DNA from: Gaiellales bacterium
Lineage (GTDB): Bacteria; Actinomycetota; Thermoleophilia; Gaiellales; JAICJC01
Assembly: GCA_036273515.1 (NCBI GenBank)
Contig: DASUHM010000023.1
Coordinates: 1-64,000 of the forward strand
Length of the DNA: 64,000 nt
Direction of reading: 5' to 3'
Shown: positions 54,614-63,317 of the stretch, piece by piece
Layout of the letters: each line of letters begins with the position of its first letter
Numbering within the stretch: the first letter of the stretch is position 1
The notes under the pieces: model-generated
The model's database searches: none
Seen by the model: only the letters and a program-made list of their open reading frames with translations
What the model was told of the DNA's origin: nothing
Translations under genes and position numbers: made by a program

Positions 54614-56200
54614 CTACTCGGGCGGAGGCGGCGGCTGCATCGCCAGGGCCGCCTCCACACCGATGTCGAGCGAGGAGTTCGACTCGGGCTCGAGCCCCTC
54701 GAGCAGCACGTCGATGTCCGGGCGCTCGAGCGTCTCGGTCGCGAGCAGCGCCTGGGCCAGGCGGTCGAGGTAGGTGCGGTGCACCTCGACGAGGCGCAGC
54801 GCGTCGCGGTAGGCCGCGTCGGTGATGCCGCGCTGCCCGGCGTCGCGCATGCGCTTCGTCTCCTCCGAGAGCGCGTAGTTGTCGGCCCGCATCTGCTGGT
54901 GCGGCATCGACTCGCCCATGCCCCACTCGAACACCATCGAGCGGGCGATCGCCGTGGCCCGCTCGAGATCGTTGGCGGCGCCGTTCGTGATCCGGCCGAA
55001 CACGACCTGCTCGGCCGCCCGGCCGGCCAGGATCACCTTCAGCCAGTCGCGCAGCTCCTCGGTCGAGTGCAGGTAGCGGTCCTCCTCGGGCAGGTTCAGG
55101 GTGTACCCGAGCGCCTGGCCGCGGGGGACGATGGTCACCTTGTGCAGCTGCATCGCGTCGCCCATCAGCCGGGCGACGAGCGCGTGCCCGGCCTCGTGGT
55201 AGGCGATCACGCGCTTCTCCTTGTCGGTGATCAGCTTGCGCTGCTGGAGGCCGGCGACGACCCGCTCGAGGGCGTAGTCGAAGTCGGCCTGGACGATCTC
55301 CGAGCGCTCGGCGCGGCCGGCGCTGATGGCGGCCTCGTTGCAGATGTTGGCGAGATCGGCACCTGTCAGGCCCGACGTCTGGCGGGCGACGTCGGCCAGG
55401 CGGACGCCCTCGGCCAGCGGCTTGCCGCGCGTGTGCACCTCGAGGATCTGCTCGCGGCCGTGCAGGTCGGGGGCGGACACCCCGATGTGGCGGTCGAAGC
55501 GCCCGGGGCGCAGCAGCGCCGTGTCGAGCGCGCCGAGCTGGTTCGAGGCGCCGATCACGACCAGCCGGTCGCTCTGGTGGAAGCCGTCCATCTCGACCAG
55601 CAGCTGGTTCAGCGTCTGATCGTGCTCCTGGCTGCCGCCGCCCGCCCCGCCGCTGCCGCGGTGGCGGCCGACGGCGTCGAGCTCGTCGATGAAGATGATC
55701 GCGGGCTGGTTCTTGCGGGCCGTCTGGAAGAGGCGGCGGATGCGGGCGGCGCCAAGGCCGCTCCACATCTCGACGAACGACGACGCGCTCTGAAAGTAGA
55801 AGCTCGCCTCGGACTCGTTGGCGACCGCCTTGGCGAGCAGCGTCTTGCCGGTGCCCGGCGGGCCGTACAACAGGACGCCCTTGGGCACGCGCGCGCCGAG
55901 CTTCGCGAACCGGGAGGGGTCCTTCAGGAACTCGACCACCTCCTCGAGCTCGGCCCGCACCTCCTCGACGCCCGCCACCTCCTCCCAGCGCACGTCCGAG
56001 TCGGCCCGCGCCTCCAGCTGCTTGGGACGGACGTTCGGCATCATCGTGATGAACTTCCAGGTCAGCCAGCACAGCAGCCCGAGGAAGATGAAGATGCCCC
56101 AGGCGACCAGGAAGTCGTGCAGCCAGCCGACGGCGAGGTGCAGCCCGTGCACCGCGTCGTGCAGCCAGTCGTGCACGTTGCGCTCGCTGATCCAGTCCAC
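54614..56200 (-). CDS. FtsH-type AAA+ zinc metalloprotease, short N-terminal form
   Basis: A 528-residue membrane-anchored ATP-dependent protease. Domains: one membrane helix (about 26-52), AAA domain with Walker A GPPGTGKT (113-120), Walker B IIFIDELDAVGRHRG (168-182), SRH with RPGRFDR, and M41 protease with YHEAGH (335-339) and the third ligand Asp in GAANDLERAT. The usual two-helix N terminus with a 70-residue external domain is absent, so only one short helix anchors it. The second GTG (56200) is used because TACGCT lies 7 nt before it. Likely degrades membrane or cytosolic clients. Confidence 0.9.
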   Translation of the reverse strand: MDWISERNVHDWLHDAVHGLHLAVGWLHDFLVAWGIFIFLGLLCWLTWKFITMMPNVRPKQLEARADSDVRWEEVAGVEEVRAELEEVVEFLKDPSRFAKLGARVPKGVLLYGPPGTGKTLLAKAVANESEASFYFQSASSFVEMWSGLGAARIRRLFQTARKNQPAIIFIDELDAVGRHRGSGGAGGGSQEHDQTLNQLLVEMDGFHQSDRLVVIGASNQLGALDTALLRPGRFDRHIGVSAPDLHGREQILEVHTRGKPLAEGVRLADVARQTSGLTGADLANICNEAAISAGRAERSEIVQADFDYALERVVAGLQQRKLITDKEKRVIAYHEAGHALVARLMGDAMQLHKVTIVPRGQALGYTLNLPEEDRYLHSTEELRDWLKVILAGRAAEQVVFGRITNGAANDLERATAIARSMVFEWGMGESMPHQQMRADNYALSEETKRMRDAGQRGITDAAYRDALRLVEVHRTYLDRLAQALLATETLERPDIDVLLEGLEPESNSSLDIGVEAALAMQPPPPPE

Positions 56201-56249
56201 CACGTCCAGCGTACGGGACTTCGCTTGCGACGAACACCCTTGCGCCCTT

Positions 56250-57787
56250 ATGCCTTCGTGCGTGGGGGGTGGTCGCCGCGGCGGTGGCGGTCGCGGCCTC
56301 GGCGGGCACGGCCGGTGCGGGCTGGCGACGCCGCCCACGTGATGCCGCGGGCCTCCGGCGAGCTCGACTGCAACGGCTTCAGCCCCATCCAGCAGGCGGT
56401 CAAGCCGACCCTCGTATGCGCCGATCCGCGCACCTCGAAGACCGAGCGCTTCGAGGACCACGGCCACTACATCGGCCACGACGAGCCGTCGCTTCGGTTC
56501 ATCTCCTCGCGGCCCGGCCCGGCCACGACGTCGTCCACACCTTCGAGCTCAGCCTGGCGCCGTGGTTCTCGATGAACCTGTGCGATCCGAACTCCGACCC
56601 GCTCCTGCCGTGCAAGCCGCGCTCGGACTCGAACGCCGCGCACGGCTCGTTCCCGGGCGGCGGATCGGCGTTCATGGAGCTGCAGTTCTATCCGCCGGGG
56701 TTCGCGCCGTTCTCCGACTCCATCGGCTGCGACAAACACCCACTGGTGCTCGGCGCTCAATATCGACAGCGTCGAGTGCGACGCCGGCGGCACCTGCAAT
56801 AACAGCTGCATCGAGCCGGTGAACTTCGCGTTCATCCAGCGGAACGGCGTGCCGCCCGGTCCGCCCAGCCCGCAGCTCGCGGATCTGTCCACGTTCACGC
56901 CGAACGGCCAGACGTTCCTGATGCACCCGGGCGACCGGATCGCGATCCACATGTTCGACGCGAAGGTGCAGGGCGGCCATGCGTTCGAGGTGCGCGAGAC
57001 CGACCTCACCACGGGGCAGGGCGGGTTCATGATCGCCTCGGCCGCGAACGGGTTCATGAACACGAGCCCGGTCGACTGCAGCGGGACGCCGTTCAACTTC
57101 CAGCCCGAGTACTCGAGCGCGAAGCCGCAGAACGTCGTGCCGTGGGGCCCGGGCCCGTACAACATCAACACCGAGTTCGAGATCGGCCACTTCGAGCCGT
57201 GCACGCGCGTCACAGGCAAGTCCGGGCCGGCGTCCGACCCCTACTTCAACGTGTGTCACGGCCCGTACGAGTCGGACGCCCCGGTCGACAAGGGGTCTGA
57301 CCTCGAGCCGAACGATGCGCCCTGCTACCGCAAGGGCGACACGCACGGCGGCATCTCGCCGCCGAACCAGGTCACCGGCTGCGACGTGTTCTTCAACGCC
57401 GTCGGCGACCTCGACTACGACGGCACGCCGTACCGGGCCGACTGGCCGACCTCCGTGCACCCGAACCGGTTCCCGAGCCCGTTCGAGCAGCTCTCGCCGA
57501 TGACGCGCGGGCGCAGCTACGCGGACATGCAGTTCGTGACCGACACGAGCTCGACCGAGGCCGGCTGCAACGTCGTCACCGGCGCCGGCTGCGTGCTGCC
57601 CCCGCCAGGCCCCGGGCACTTCTTCCCGTACTGGACGCGTGCGCGCGTCGGCGGGCAGTGCGTCTGGGAGTTCGGCAACATGCGCAACGGCAACACGTTC
57701 GGCCGTGACCGCCAGTACGGCCGGGTCGGCCCGAACACGCGCCAGGCGTTCGTCAGCCGGATCAAGCCCGTGGCGGCCTGCAAGTAG
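56250..57787 (+). pseudogene. Frameshifted secreted protein (DUF1996-like)
   Basis: Pieces of one secreted protein lie in alternating frames. A signal-peptide stretch (VVAAAVAVAASAGTAGAG) shifts near 56335 into DAAHVMPRASGELDCNGF and on to DEPSLRFISSRPGP. A shift near 56525 gives DVVHTFELSLAPWFSMNLCD through FYPPGFAPFSDSIGCDK, and a shift near 56740 gives HWCSALNIDSVECDAGGTC, after which 320 codons (from NFAFIQRNGVPPGPPSPQL) stay open to the end. Three indels in about 500 bp, with the 3' half intact, indicate a recently broken gene or local assembly errors. The intact 3' frame alone (56819-57787) could be annotated as a shorter protein. Confidence 0.75.
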
Positions 57788-57813
57788 GCGCGCTGGGGCC
57801 TGGCCCCGGTTGG

Positions 57814-58611
57814 CTACACCTCGGCGCCCTCCAGCCGCAGCACCTCGTGCAGCGCGGCCTCGGCCACCTCGAGCTCCTCGGCGCTCGGCTCGCGGGTGGC
57901 AGCGACGCGCTGCAGCTCGTATCCGGGCCGCTGCATCGCCTTCGCCAGCGGGTGGTCGCGGTGGCGGGTCATCCAGGCGAAGGCCTCGGTGGCGGCGCCC
58001 ATCGCGGCGACGCTCGCCACGAGGCGGGCGGGCCCGCGGCGCGACGCCGGCAGCCGCGAGACGAGCACGTTCCCGACCGCGGTCGCCGCGATCAGCGGCC
58101 CCACCATGTGCGAGCCGCAGCGCTCGTGCTCCTTGGCGATGTCGACGGGCGCGCCGTCCTTCTCGTAGCCGCCGATCGCCTTGTGCTCGGCGCCGTGGTA
58201 GCCCGCGATGCGCGAGCCGCGTAGCGCCATCATCGCCGGGAACAGCGCGGCGCCCGCCGTCACGACCTCGATCGTGGCCGGGTGCAGCCGGGTGCGCCGG
58301 ATCACCTGGGCCAGGATCGCCGACCCGGCCAGGGCGGCGCCCATGCCGGGCGACTCCATCGGCAGGCGCGCCTCCGGCAGCCGGCGCTTGATCGTCGGCA
58401 GCAGGTAGGCGACCTCGAACATGCGGGCGACGCCGCGCAGGAGCGGCGTCCCGGTCACGATCTCGGGCAGGTCCGGCTTTCGGCCCGACGCCAGCTTGAC
58501 CTCGCCGGCGGCGTCGCGGACGGCCACCGCCCAGTGGTCGAAGCTGTGGACGAGGATCCCGTTCTGGAGCGCCATCCCGCCGAGGCGCACCTTGTCGTCG
58601 GCCGCGCTCAT
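57814..58611 (-). CDS. DUF1385 family membrane protein (YqhQ-like)
   Basis: A 265-residue membrane protein of the DUF1385/YqhQ family. The core motif GYHGAEHKAIGGYEKDG and ERCGSHMVGPLIAATAVGNVL are typical; hydrophobic helices surround them. Bacterial members are linked to metal-dependent enzyme or lipid functions in some reports but the activity is not established; the His/Glu motif suggests a metal site. The ATG overlaps the stop of the M20 gene (ATGA), so they are coupled. A GGGGCC hairpin separates its 3' end from the pseudogene. Confidence 0.85.
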   Translation of the reverse strand: MSAADDKVRLGGMALQNGILVHSFDHWAVAVRDAAGEVKLASGRKPDLPEIVTGTPLLRGVARMFEVAYLLPTIKRRLPEARLPMESPGMGAALAGSAILAQVIRRTRLHPATIEVVTAGAALFPAMMALRGSRIAGYHGAEHKAIGGYEKDGAPVDIAKEHERCGSHMVGPLIAATAVGNVLVSRLPASRRGPARLVASVAAMGAATEAFAWMTRHRDHPLAKAMQRPGYELQRVAATREPSAEELEVAEAALHEVLRLEGAEV

Positions 58612-59906
58612 GCCGCCTCCCCCATCGCCCGGGCCAGGTGCAGGAAGCAGCGCACGGCCAGATCGAGGTCGTCCAGCGGGATGCGCTCGTCGGCCGAGTG
58701 GACGAGCGTCCCGGCCAGCTGCGGATCCATCGTCGTCGGCATGAAGCCGTAGGCGATCGAGCCGAACGCCTCACGCATCCAGTGGCTGTCGGTGAACCCC
58801 GAGCAGATCACCGGCGCGGCCGACGCGCCCGGCTCGATCTGCGGAACGAACTCCTCGATCGCGGCGTAGAGCGGCGTGTCCGGCGGCGACATCGTGCCGC
58901 CGTCGTGCTCGAGAAACTCGAACTCGTATTCGAGCCCGGCCAGCGCCCCGCGCACCGCCGCCTCGACGTCGGCCTGCGTCATCCCGGGCAGGATTCGGCA
59001 GTCGACGCGCAGCTGCGCGCGGCCGGGGATGACGTTGATCTTCGAGCTGGCCGTCATGCCGGTCGGCGCGATCGTGGCGCCGAGCATCGGCTCGATCGTG
59101 GCCGCGAGCAGCGGGTTCGTGTTGCGGGCCGCGTTCAACACGCCCTGGGGATCGCCGTCGGCGCCAATCGCCGCCAGGAACGCCCGCAGCTCCGGCAGGT
59201 CGCGGGTCGGCGGCACCATCCGGTCGATCCGCTCGAGCACCGGGATCATCCTCAGGAGGGCGTTGTCGGACGCGCCCGGAGTCGACGCATGGCCGCTCCT
59301 CCCGTGCGTCGTCACCGCGAACGCGGAGCACTGCTTCTCGCCGATCCCGACCCGGTAGGCGACGCGGTCGCCGTTCGTGATCCGCTCGCCGCCGCCCTCG
59401 TTCACGACGTAGTCGGCCCGGACGAGGTCGGGGTGGTGCTCGGTCAGCCAGGGCAGACCCCAGCCGTCGCCCACCTCCTCGTCGGCCACGGCGCAGTAGA
59501 TCAGGTCGCCGGCGCCGCTCCAGCCCTCGCGGGCGAGCGTCGCGAACGTGACCGCCTCGGCGGCCACCTGGCCCTTCATGTCGAGCGCGCCGCGACCCCA
59601 GATATGGCCGTCGCGCTCGAGGCCGGAGAAGGGCTCCACCGACCACTCCGAGCGGTCGGCGAGAACGACGTCGGTGTGGCCGAGCAGCATCAGCGAAGGG
59701 CCGTCGCCGGTGCCGCGCAGGCGGGCGACCAGGTTGGCCCGCTCGGGGACGCGGCCCCGCAGGGCCGCCTCGACGCCGGACTCGGCCAGGTAGGCGGCCA
59801 GGTGTTCGGCGGCGGGCGTCTCGTTGCCGGGCGGGTTGGTCGTGTCGATGCGGATCAGATCGGCCAGCAGCCTGGCCGTCTCCGCGCGGAGATCGTGTTC
59901 GAGCAT
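58608..59906 (-). CDS. M20 family zinc metallopeptidase/deacylase
   Basis: A 432-residue cytosolic di-zinc peptidase or deacylase of the M20/ArgE/DapE group. Metal and catalytic residues: GHTDV (His77, Asp79), RGALDMKG (Asp109, catalytic bridging), ADEEVGD (Glu143/144), an Asp/Glu later, and a C-terminal TLVHSADERIPLDDL His. The dimerisation lid lies in the middle (residues ~200-320). Substrate unknown. TAGCGT (59913-59918) lies 6 nt before the ATG, leaderless pattern. Divergent from rarA. Confidence 0.9.
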   Translation of the reverse strand: MLEHDLRAETARLLADLIRIDTTNPPGNETPAAEHLAAYLAESGVEAALRGRVPERANLVARLRGTGDGPSLMLLGHTDVVLADRSEWSVEPFSGLERDGHIWGRGALDMKGQVAAEAVTFATLAREGWSGAGDLIYCAVADEEVGDGWGLPWLTEHHPDLVRADYVVNEGGGERITNGDRVAYRVGIGEKQCSAFAVTTHGRSGHASTPGASDNALLRMIPVLERIDRMVPPTRDLPELRAFLAAIGADGDPQGVLNAARNTNPLLAATIEPMLGATIAPTGMTASSKINVIPGRAQLRVDCRILPGMTQADVEAAVRGALAGLEYEFEFLEHDGGTMSPPDTPLYAAIEEFVPQIEPGASAAPVICSGFTDSHWMREAFGSIAYGFMPTTMDPQLAGTLVHSADERIPLDDLDLAVRCFLHLARAMGEAA

Positions 59907-59966
59907 GTCCGCACGCTACACGACGTCCGTGTGAACGGCCGTGCCGTGGGGAGTAGATTTTGATGC

Positions 59967-61208
59967 ATGTCCCGCGACCTCTTCTCGGACTCCGCGGACG
60001 CCCAGCTGGAGTCGGTGGCGCCGCTGGCGCAGCGGCTGCGGCCGCACACGCTGGACGAGTTCGTCGGCCAGTCCGGCATCGTCGGCGAGGACAGCGCGCT
60101 GCGGCGGGCGATCGCGGCCGACCGGGTGCCGTCGATGATCTTCTACGGGCCGCCCGGGAGCGGCAAGACGACGCTCGCGCGGATCGTCGCCTCGACCACC
60201 CAGGCCCACTTCGAGGAGCTCTCGGCGGTGCAGGTTGGCGTCGGCGACGTGCGCCGGGTGCTGGGCGAGGCGCGCGACCGGCTGGGCGGGAACGGCCGCC
60301 GCACGATCCTCTTCCTGGACGAGATCCACCGCTTCAACAAGGGCCAGCAGGACGCCCTCCTGCCCGCGGTCGAGTCAGGCCTTCTGACGCTGATCGGGGC
60401 GACGACAGAGAACCCGTACTTCGAGGTCAACTCGGCGTTGCTCAGCCGCTGCCAGCTCTTCGAGCTCATGCCGCTCGCAGCGCCCGACCTGGAGGCGATC
60501 GTGCGCCGGGGCGAGGCGACGCTGCGCGTCGAGCTCGAGCCCGGCCTGCGCGACGAGGTCGTGCGGGCCGCCGGCGGCGATGCCCGAAGCGCGCTGAACA
60601 TCCTCGACGCGGCGGTCGCGAGCGCGGCCGGCGGCCCCGTCACCGAAGACCACGTCCGCGACGCCGCGCGCAAGCAGCCGCTGCTCTACGACAAGGGCGG
60701 CGACCGCCATTACGACACGACCTCCGCATTCATCAAGAGCATGCGCGGCTCCGATGCGGACGCGGCCCTCTACTACATGGCCACGATGATCACGGCCGGC
60801 GAGGATCCCAAGTTCATCGCCCGGCGGATGATCGTGTTCGCGTCGGAGGACGTCGGCAACGCCGATCCGCAGGCGCTGCAGGTGGCGGTTGCCGCCGCCC
60901 GCGCGGTGGAGTTCGTCGGCCTGCCGGAGTGCCGCATCAACCTGGCCCAGGCGGCGGTCTACCTGGCCCGGGCGCCCAAGTCGAACGCCGCCTACGTCGG
61001 CATCGACGCCGCCATGGCCGAGGTGCGCGACCACGGCGCCCAGCCGCCGCCGGCGCACCTGCGCGACGCGAGCTACCGCGGCGCCCAGAAGCTGGGCCGC
61101 GGCGTCGGCTACAAGTACCCGCACGACTTCCCCGGCGGCGTGGTCGACCAGCAGCACCTGCCCGACATCCTGGCGGGCCGCAAGTTCGTCCCCGAGAACG
61201 GGGTCTGA
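59967..61208 (+). CDS. rarA: Replication-associated recombination protein RarA (MgsA/WRNIP1 family)
   Basis: AAA+ ATPase of the clamp-loader group acting at stalled replication forks. 413 residues: Walker [10 protein letters not shown] (61-69), Walker [10 protein letters not shown] (116-123), sensor 1 [12 protein letters not shown], arginine-finger region LSRCQLF, and the C-terminal tetramerisation domain (KYPHDFPGG near the end). TAGATT (59954-59959) lies 7 nt before the ATG. The last codons and the TGA are supplied by the GGGGTCTGACCCC repeat, so the protein ends Asn-Gly-Val by virtue of the insertion. Confidence 0.95.
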   Translation: MSRDLFSDSADAQLESVAPLAQRLRPHTLDEFVGQSGIVGEDSALRRAIAADRVPSMIFYGPPGSGKTTLARIVASTTQAHFEELSAVQVGVGDVRRVLGEARDRLGGNGRRTILFLDEIHRFNKGQQDALLPAVESGLLTLIGATTENPYFEVNSALLSRCQLFELMPLAAPDLEAIVRRGEATLRVELEPGLRDEVVRAAGGDARSALNILDAAVASAAGGPVTEDHVRDAARKQPLLYDKGGDRHYDTTSAFIKSMRGSDADAALYYMATMITAGEDPKFIARRMIVFASEDVGNADPQALQVAVAAARAVEFVGLPECRINLAQAAVYLARAPKSNAAYVGIDAAMAEVRDHGAQPPPAHLRDASYRGAQKLGRGVGYKYPHDFPGGVVDQQHLPDILAGRKFVPENGV

Positions 61209-61262
61209 CCCCGAACGTACGCGCAACGAAACTGCAACGGCCGACGTTCGGGGTCTGACCCC
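61200..61262. repeat. Compound pair of GGGGTCTGACCCC palindromes ending rarA
   Basis: Cores at 61200-61212 and 61250-61262, exactly 50 bp apart. They are flanked by GAACGT and ACGTTC, so the whole forms 19-bp arms of a large hairpin with one mismatch. The spacer shares AAACTGCAACGGCCG and CGTTC with the pair at 49956-50018. The left core supplies the rarA stop codon. Confidence 0.9.
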
Positions 61263-61393
61263 GACCGGGCGGGCCGCTGCAATCGCGAGCCGGAGGCTTA
61301 CGCTGGGATCGTGGGCTTCACCATCAGGACGCCGATAGGCTTCTCCTGGTCGCGCTCGTGTACCCCGTGCCCGGTGGCGTGAGTGAGTTCTCC

Positions 61394-61452
61394 TGCATAA
61401 CCCGCGCCCGGCACCGGTTATGCACCAAAAGGGGTCTGACCCCGCTTGGTGC
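61394..61452. repeat. Nested hairpin plus GCACCA-arm palindromic repeat
   Basis: TGCATAACC (61394-61402) and GGTTATGCA (61416-61424) form a perfect 9-bp hairpin overlapping the 31-nt repeat 61422-61452, whose core is GGGGTCTGACCCC. The 31-nt unit is the exact reverse complement of 37144-37174. It ends 2 bp from the arginase stop and probably terminates that gene. The rest of 61263-61393 contains one 23-codon frame noted among the findings. Confidence 0.88.
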
Positions 61453-61454
61453 GC

Positions 61455-62375
61455 TCAGAGGATGCGGGCGCCCAGCGCCGAGCAGACCAGCTCGACGGCC
61501 AGGCTGGCGGTGGCGTTGTGCTCGTCGAGCACGGGGTTCACCTCGACCACCTCGAGCGAGCTCACGACGCCGTGCTTGGCCAGGATCTCCATGCCGAGGT
61601 GCGCCTCGCGGTAGGTGATCCCGCCGCGCACCGGCGTGCCGACGCCGGGCGCCTGCTCCGGGTCGACCACGTCCATGTCGAGCGAGACGTGCAGGAACGC
61701 GCCGCCGGACGCGAGCTCGATCGCTTCCTCGACGATCGTCCCGATCCCGCGCCGGTCGACGTCGTACATCGTGAAGACGTGCACGCCCAGGTCGCGCAGC
61801 CGCTGCTTCTCGCCCTCGTCCACGCTGCGAATGCCGATCAGGACGGTGCGCGTGTCGGTCAGCATCGGCAGCGGCCAGGCGTCGCTCGCGAACCGCGGAT
61901 CGTCGGTCATCCCCAGCGCAACCGCGAGCGGCATCCCGTGGACGTTGCCCGACGGGGAGGTATCCGGCGTGTTCAGGTCGGTGTGCGCGTCGAACCAGAT
62001 CAGGCCACCGGGGCCGCCGTGCGCCGCCGCGAGGCCGCCGAGCGTCCCGACCGCGATCGAGTGGTCGCCGCCCAGCACGAGGGGCAGCTCGCCGGCCTGG
62101 ACGGCGCGGGCGACGCCGCGCGCGAGCTGCTCGCAGGTCGCCTTGATCGCGTCCCAGTAGCGGGCGCTGGGGTCGCCCTCCGAGAGCGCCTCGGCCAGCT
62201 CGGAATCGACGTTGCCGAGGTCGTCGATCTCGTAGCCGAGCGCGCTCACCTGCTCGCTGAGGCGCGCGTAGCGGATCGCCGAGGGCCCCATGTCCACGCC
62301 CCGGCGGCCCGAGCCGAGGTCGAGTGCCGCGCCGATCACGGCGATGCGGCGGGCGGGGTCGGCGGCTGCGGTCAC
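61455..62375 (-). CDS. Arginase/agmatinase family ureohydrolase
   Basis: A 306-residue binuclear-manganese ureohydrolase. Ligand motifs are GGDHS (102-106), DAHTD (129-133) and SLDMDVVDP (231-239), and the early GVDMGPSAIRYARL segment is typical of RocF-type arginases. It most resembles arginase (L-arginine to ornithine and urea), though formimidoglutamase or agmatinase cannot be excluded. TAGGCT (62384-62389) lies 8 nt before the GTG start, leaderless. A dispersed repeat sits immediately behind its stop. Confidence 0.9.
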   Translation of the reverse strand: MTAAADPARRIAVIGAALDLGSGRRGVDMGPSAIRYARLSEQVSALGYEIDDLGNVDSELAEALSEGDPSARYWDAIKATCEQLARGVARAVQAGELPLVLGGDHSIAVGTLGGLAAAHGGPGGLIWFDAHTDLNTPDTSPSGNVHGMPLAVALGMTDDPRFASDAWPLPMLTDTRTVLIGIRSVDEGEKQRLRDLGVHVFTMYDVDRRGIGTIVEEAIELASGGAFLHVSLDMDVVDPEQAPGVGTPVRGGITYREAHLGMEILAKHGVVSSLEVVEVNPVLDEHNATASLAVELVCSALGARIL

Positions 62376-62507
62376 GGCGCGCAAGCCTATCCGAGCAGCG
62401 GCCGCGGCGGGATCGCCGCTAAAGCCGGACGGGTGAAGCCCCGATAACCCTGAAGGACGACCCCCTCGTCCCGACCGCCCTACCGCGCCCGAGGAGTCCC
62501 ATCCAAC

Positions 62508-63317
62508 ATGATCGATCTCGCGAGCATCCGCAACGCGTCGTTCACGCTCACCCCCACCGGATACAACCCGGAGGAGGTCGACCGCTTCCTGGCCGACCTC
62601 GCCGACCAGCTGGCCGAGGGCCTTGCCGTCGCCCCGGTGCCCGAGCCGCTGTACGAAGCACCCCAGACCTTCGAGGCCGCGCCGGCGCCCGTCGTCGAGC
62701 TGCCCGTCCCCGGCCGCGAGCCCGCCGATGTCGACGGCCTGCGCGAGGTGATCGAGCGCACCATCGGCGCGATGGACGCCTTCGTCGCCAACGAGCTGGC
62801 GTCGCTCAAGTCCGCCACCGAGGTCGAGACCGAGGAGCTCCTGGCCGAGCGCGAGCGCATGCTCGACGAGGCCGGCGAGGCTGCCCGCGCCCACCTCGAG
62901 GAGACGCGCACCCGCGCCGAGGCGATCCTGGCCGAGGCCCGCCGCGACGGCGAGGCCATGCGCGCCCGCTTCGACGGCGAGCTGCAGGTCGACCGCGAGC
63001 GCTTCGAGCAGTCGCTGGCCGACCGCGAGGCGCAGGCCCAGGCCCGCGCCGCCGAGATCCTCGCCGACGCCGAGCGGCGCCGCGAGGAGGCCGACGAGCT
63101 CGTCGAGAGCGCGAACCGCGTGCAGACGCAGATCCTGGCCTCGCTCGAAACGGCACGTGCCAGCCTGTCGCCGGCTGCTCCGGTCGCCCCGGCTGCCGCC
63201 GAGCCGGCCCACACGGCCGAGGCGCCGTCCTTCGAGGACGACCCGAGCGACGTCTTCGCCCCCGAGAAGGGCGACGACGCCGACCCGTTCGGCAACACGA
63301 GCGATGCCGCAGCTTGA
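62508..63317 (+). CDS. DivIVA/GpsB-like coiled-coil protein
   Basis: A 269-residue cytoskeletal-type protein. The N-terminal motif FTLTPTGYNPEEVDRFLADL matches the DivIVA membrane-curvature domain, followed by a Pro-rich spacer and a long charged coiled coil (about 95-215, heavy in Glu/Arg/Ala). The C-terminal tail is acidic and Pro/Ala-rich. Such proteins organise cell poles and wall growth in actinobacteria. SD GGAG precedes the ATG. It overlaps the next gene by 14 bp. Confidence 0.88.
   Translation: MIDLASIRNASFTLTPTGYNPEEVDRFLADLADQLAEGLAVAPVPEPLYEAPQTFEAAPAPVVELPVPGREPADVDGLREVIERTIGAMDAFVANELASLKSATEVETEELLAERERMLDEAGEAARAHLEETRTRAEAILAEARRDGEAMRARFDGELQVDRERFEQSLADREAQAQARAAEILADAERRREEADELVESANRVQTQILASLETARASLSPAAPVAPAAAEPAHTAEAPSFEDDPSDVFAPEKGDDADPFGNTSDAAA

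Noticed and set aside
54779-56575. Plus-strand open frame of about 600 codons opposite ftsH
   Set aside because: It mirrors the GC-rich third positions of ftsH on the other strand; composition is His/Arg/Gly-rich with no domain, typical of antisense shadow frames.
57292-57304. GGGGTCTGACCTC inside the frameshifted secreted-protein gene
   Set aside because: One mismatch to the repeat core but no arms, and it encodes in-frame Lys-Gly-Ser-Asp-Leu within a conserved stretch; chance match more likely.
61358-61618. Plus-strand open frame across the repeat and the arginase 3' end
   Set aside because: Begins in repeat DNA, is Arg/Ala/Ser-rich and runs antisense to the arginase gene.
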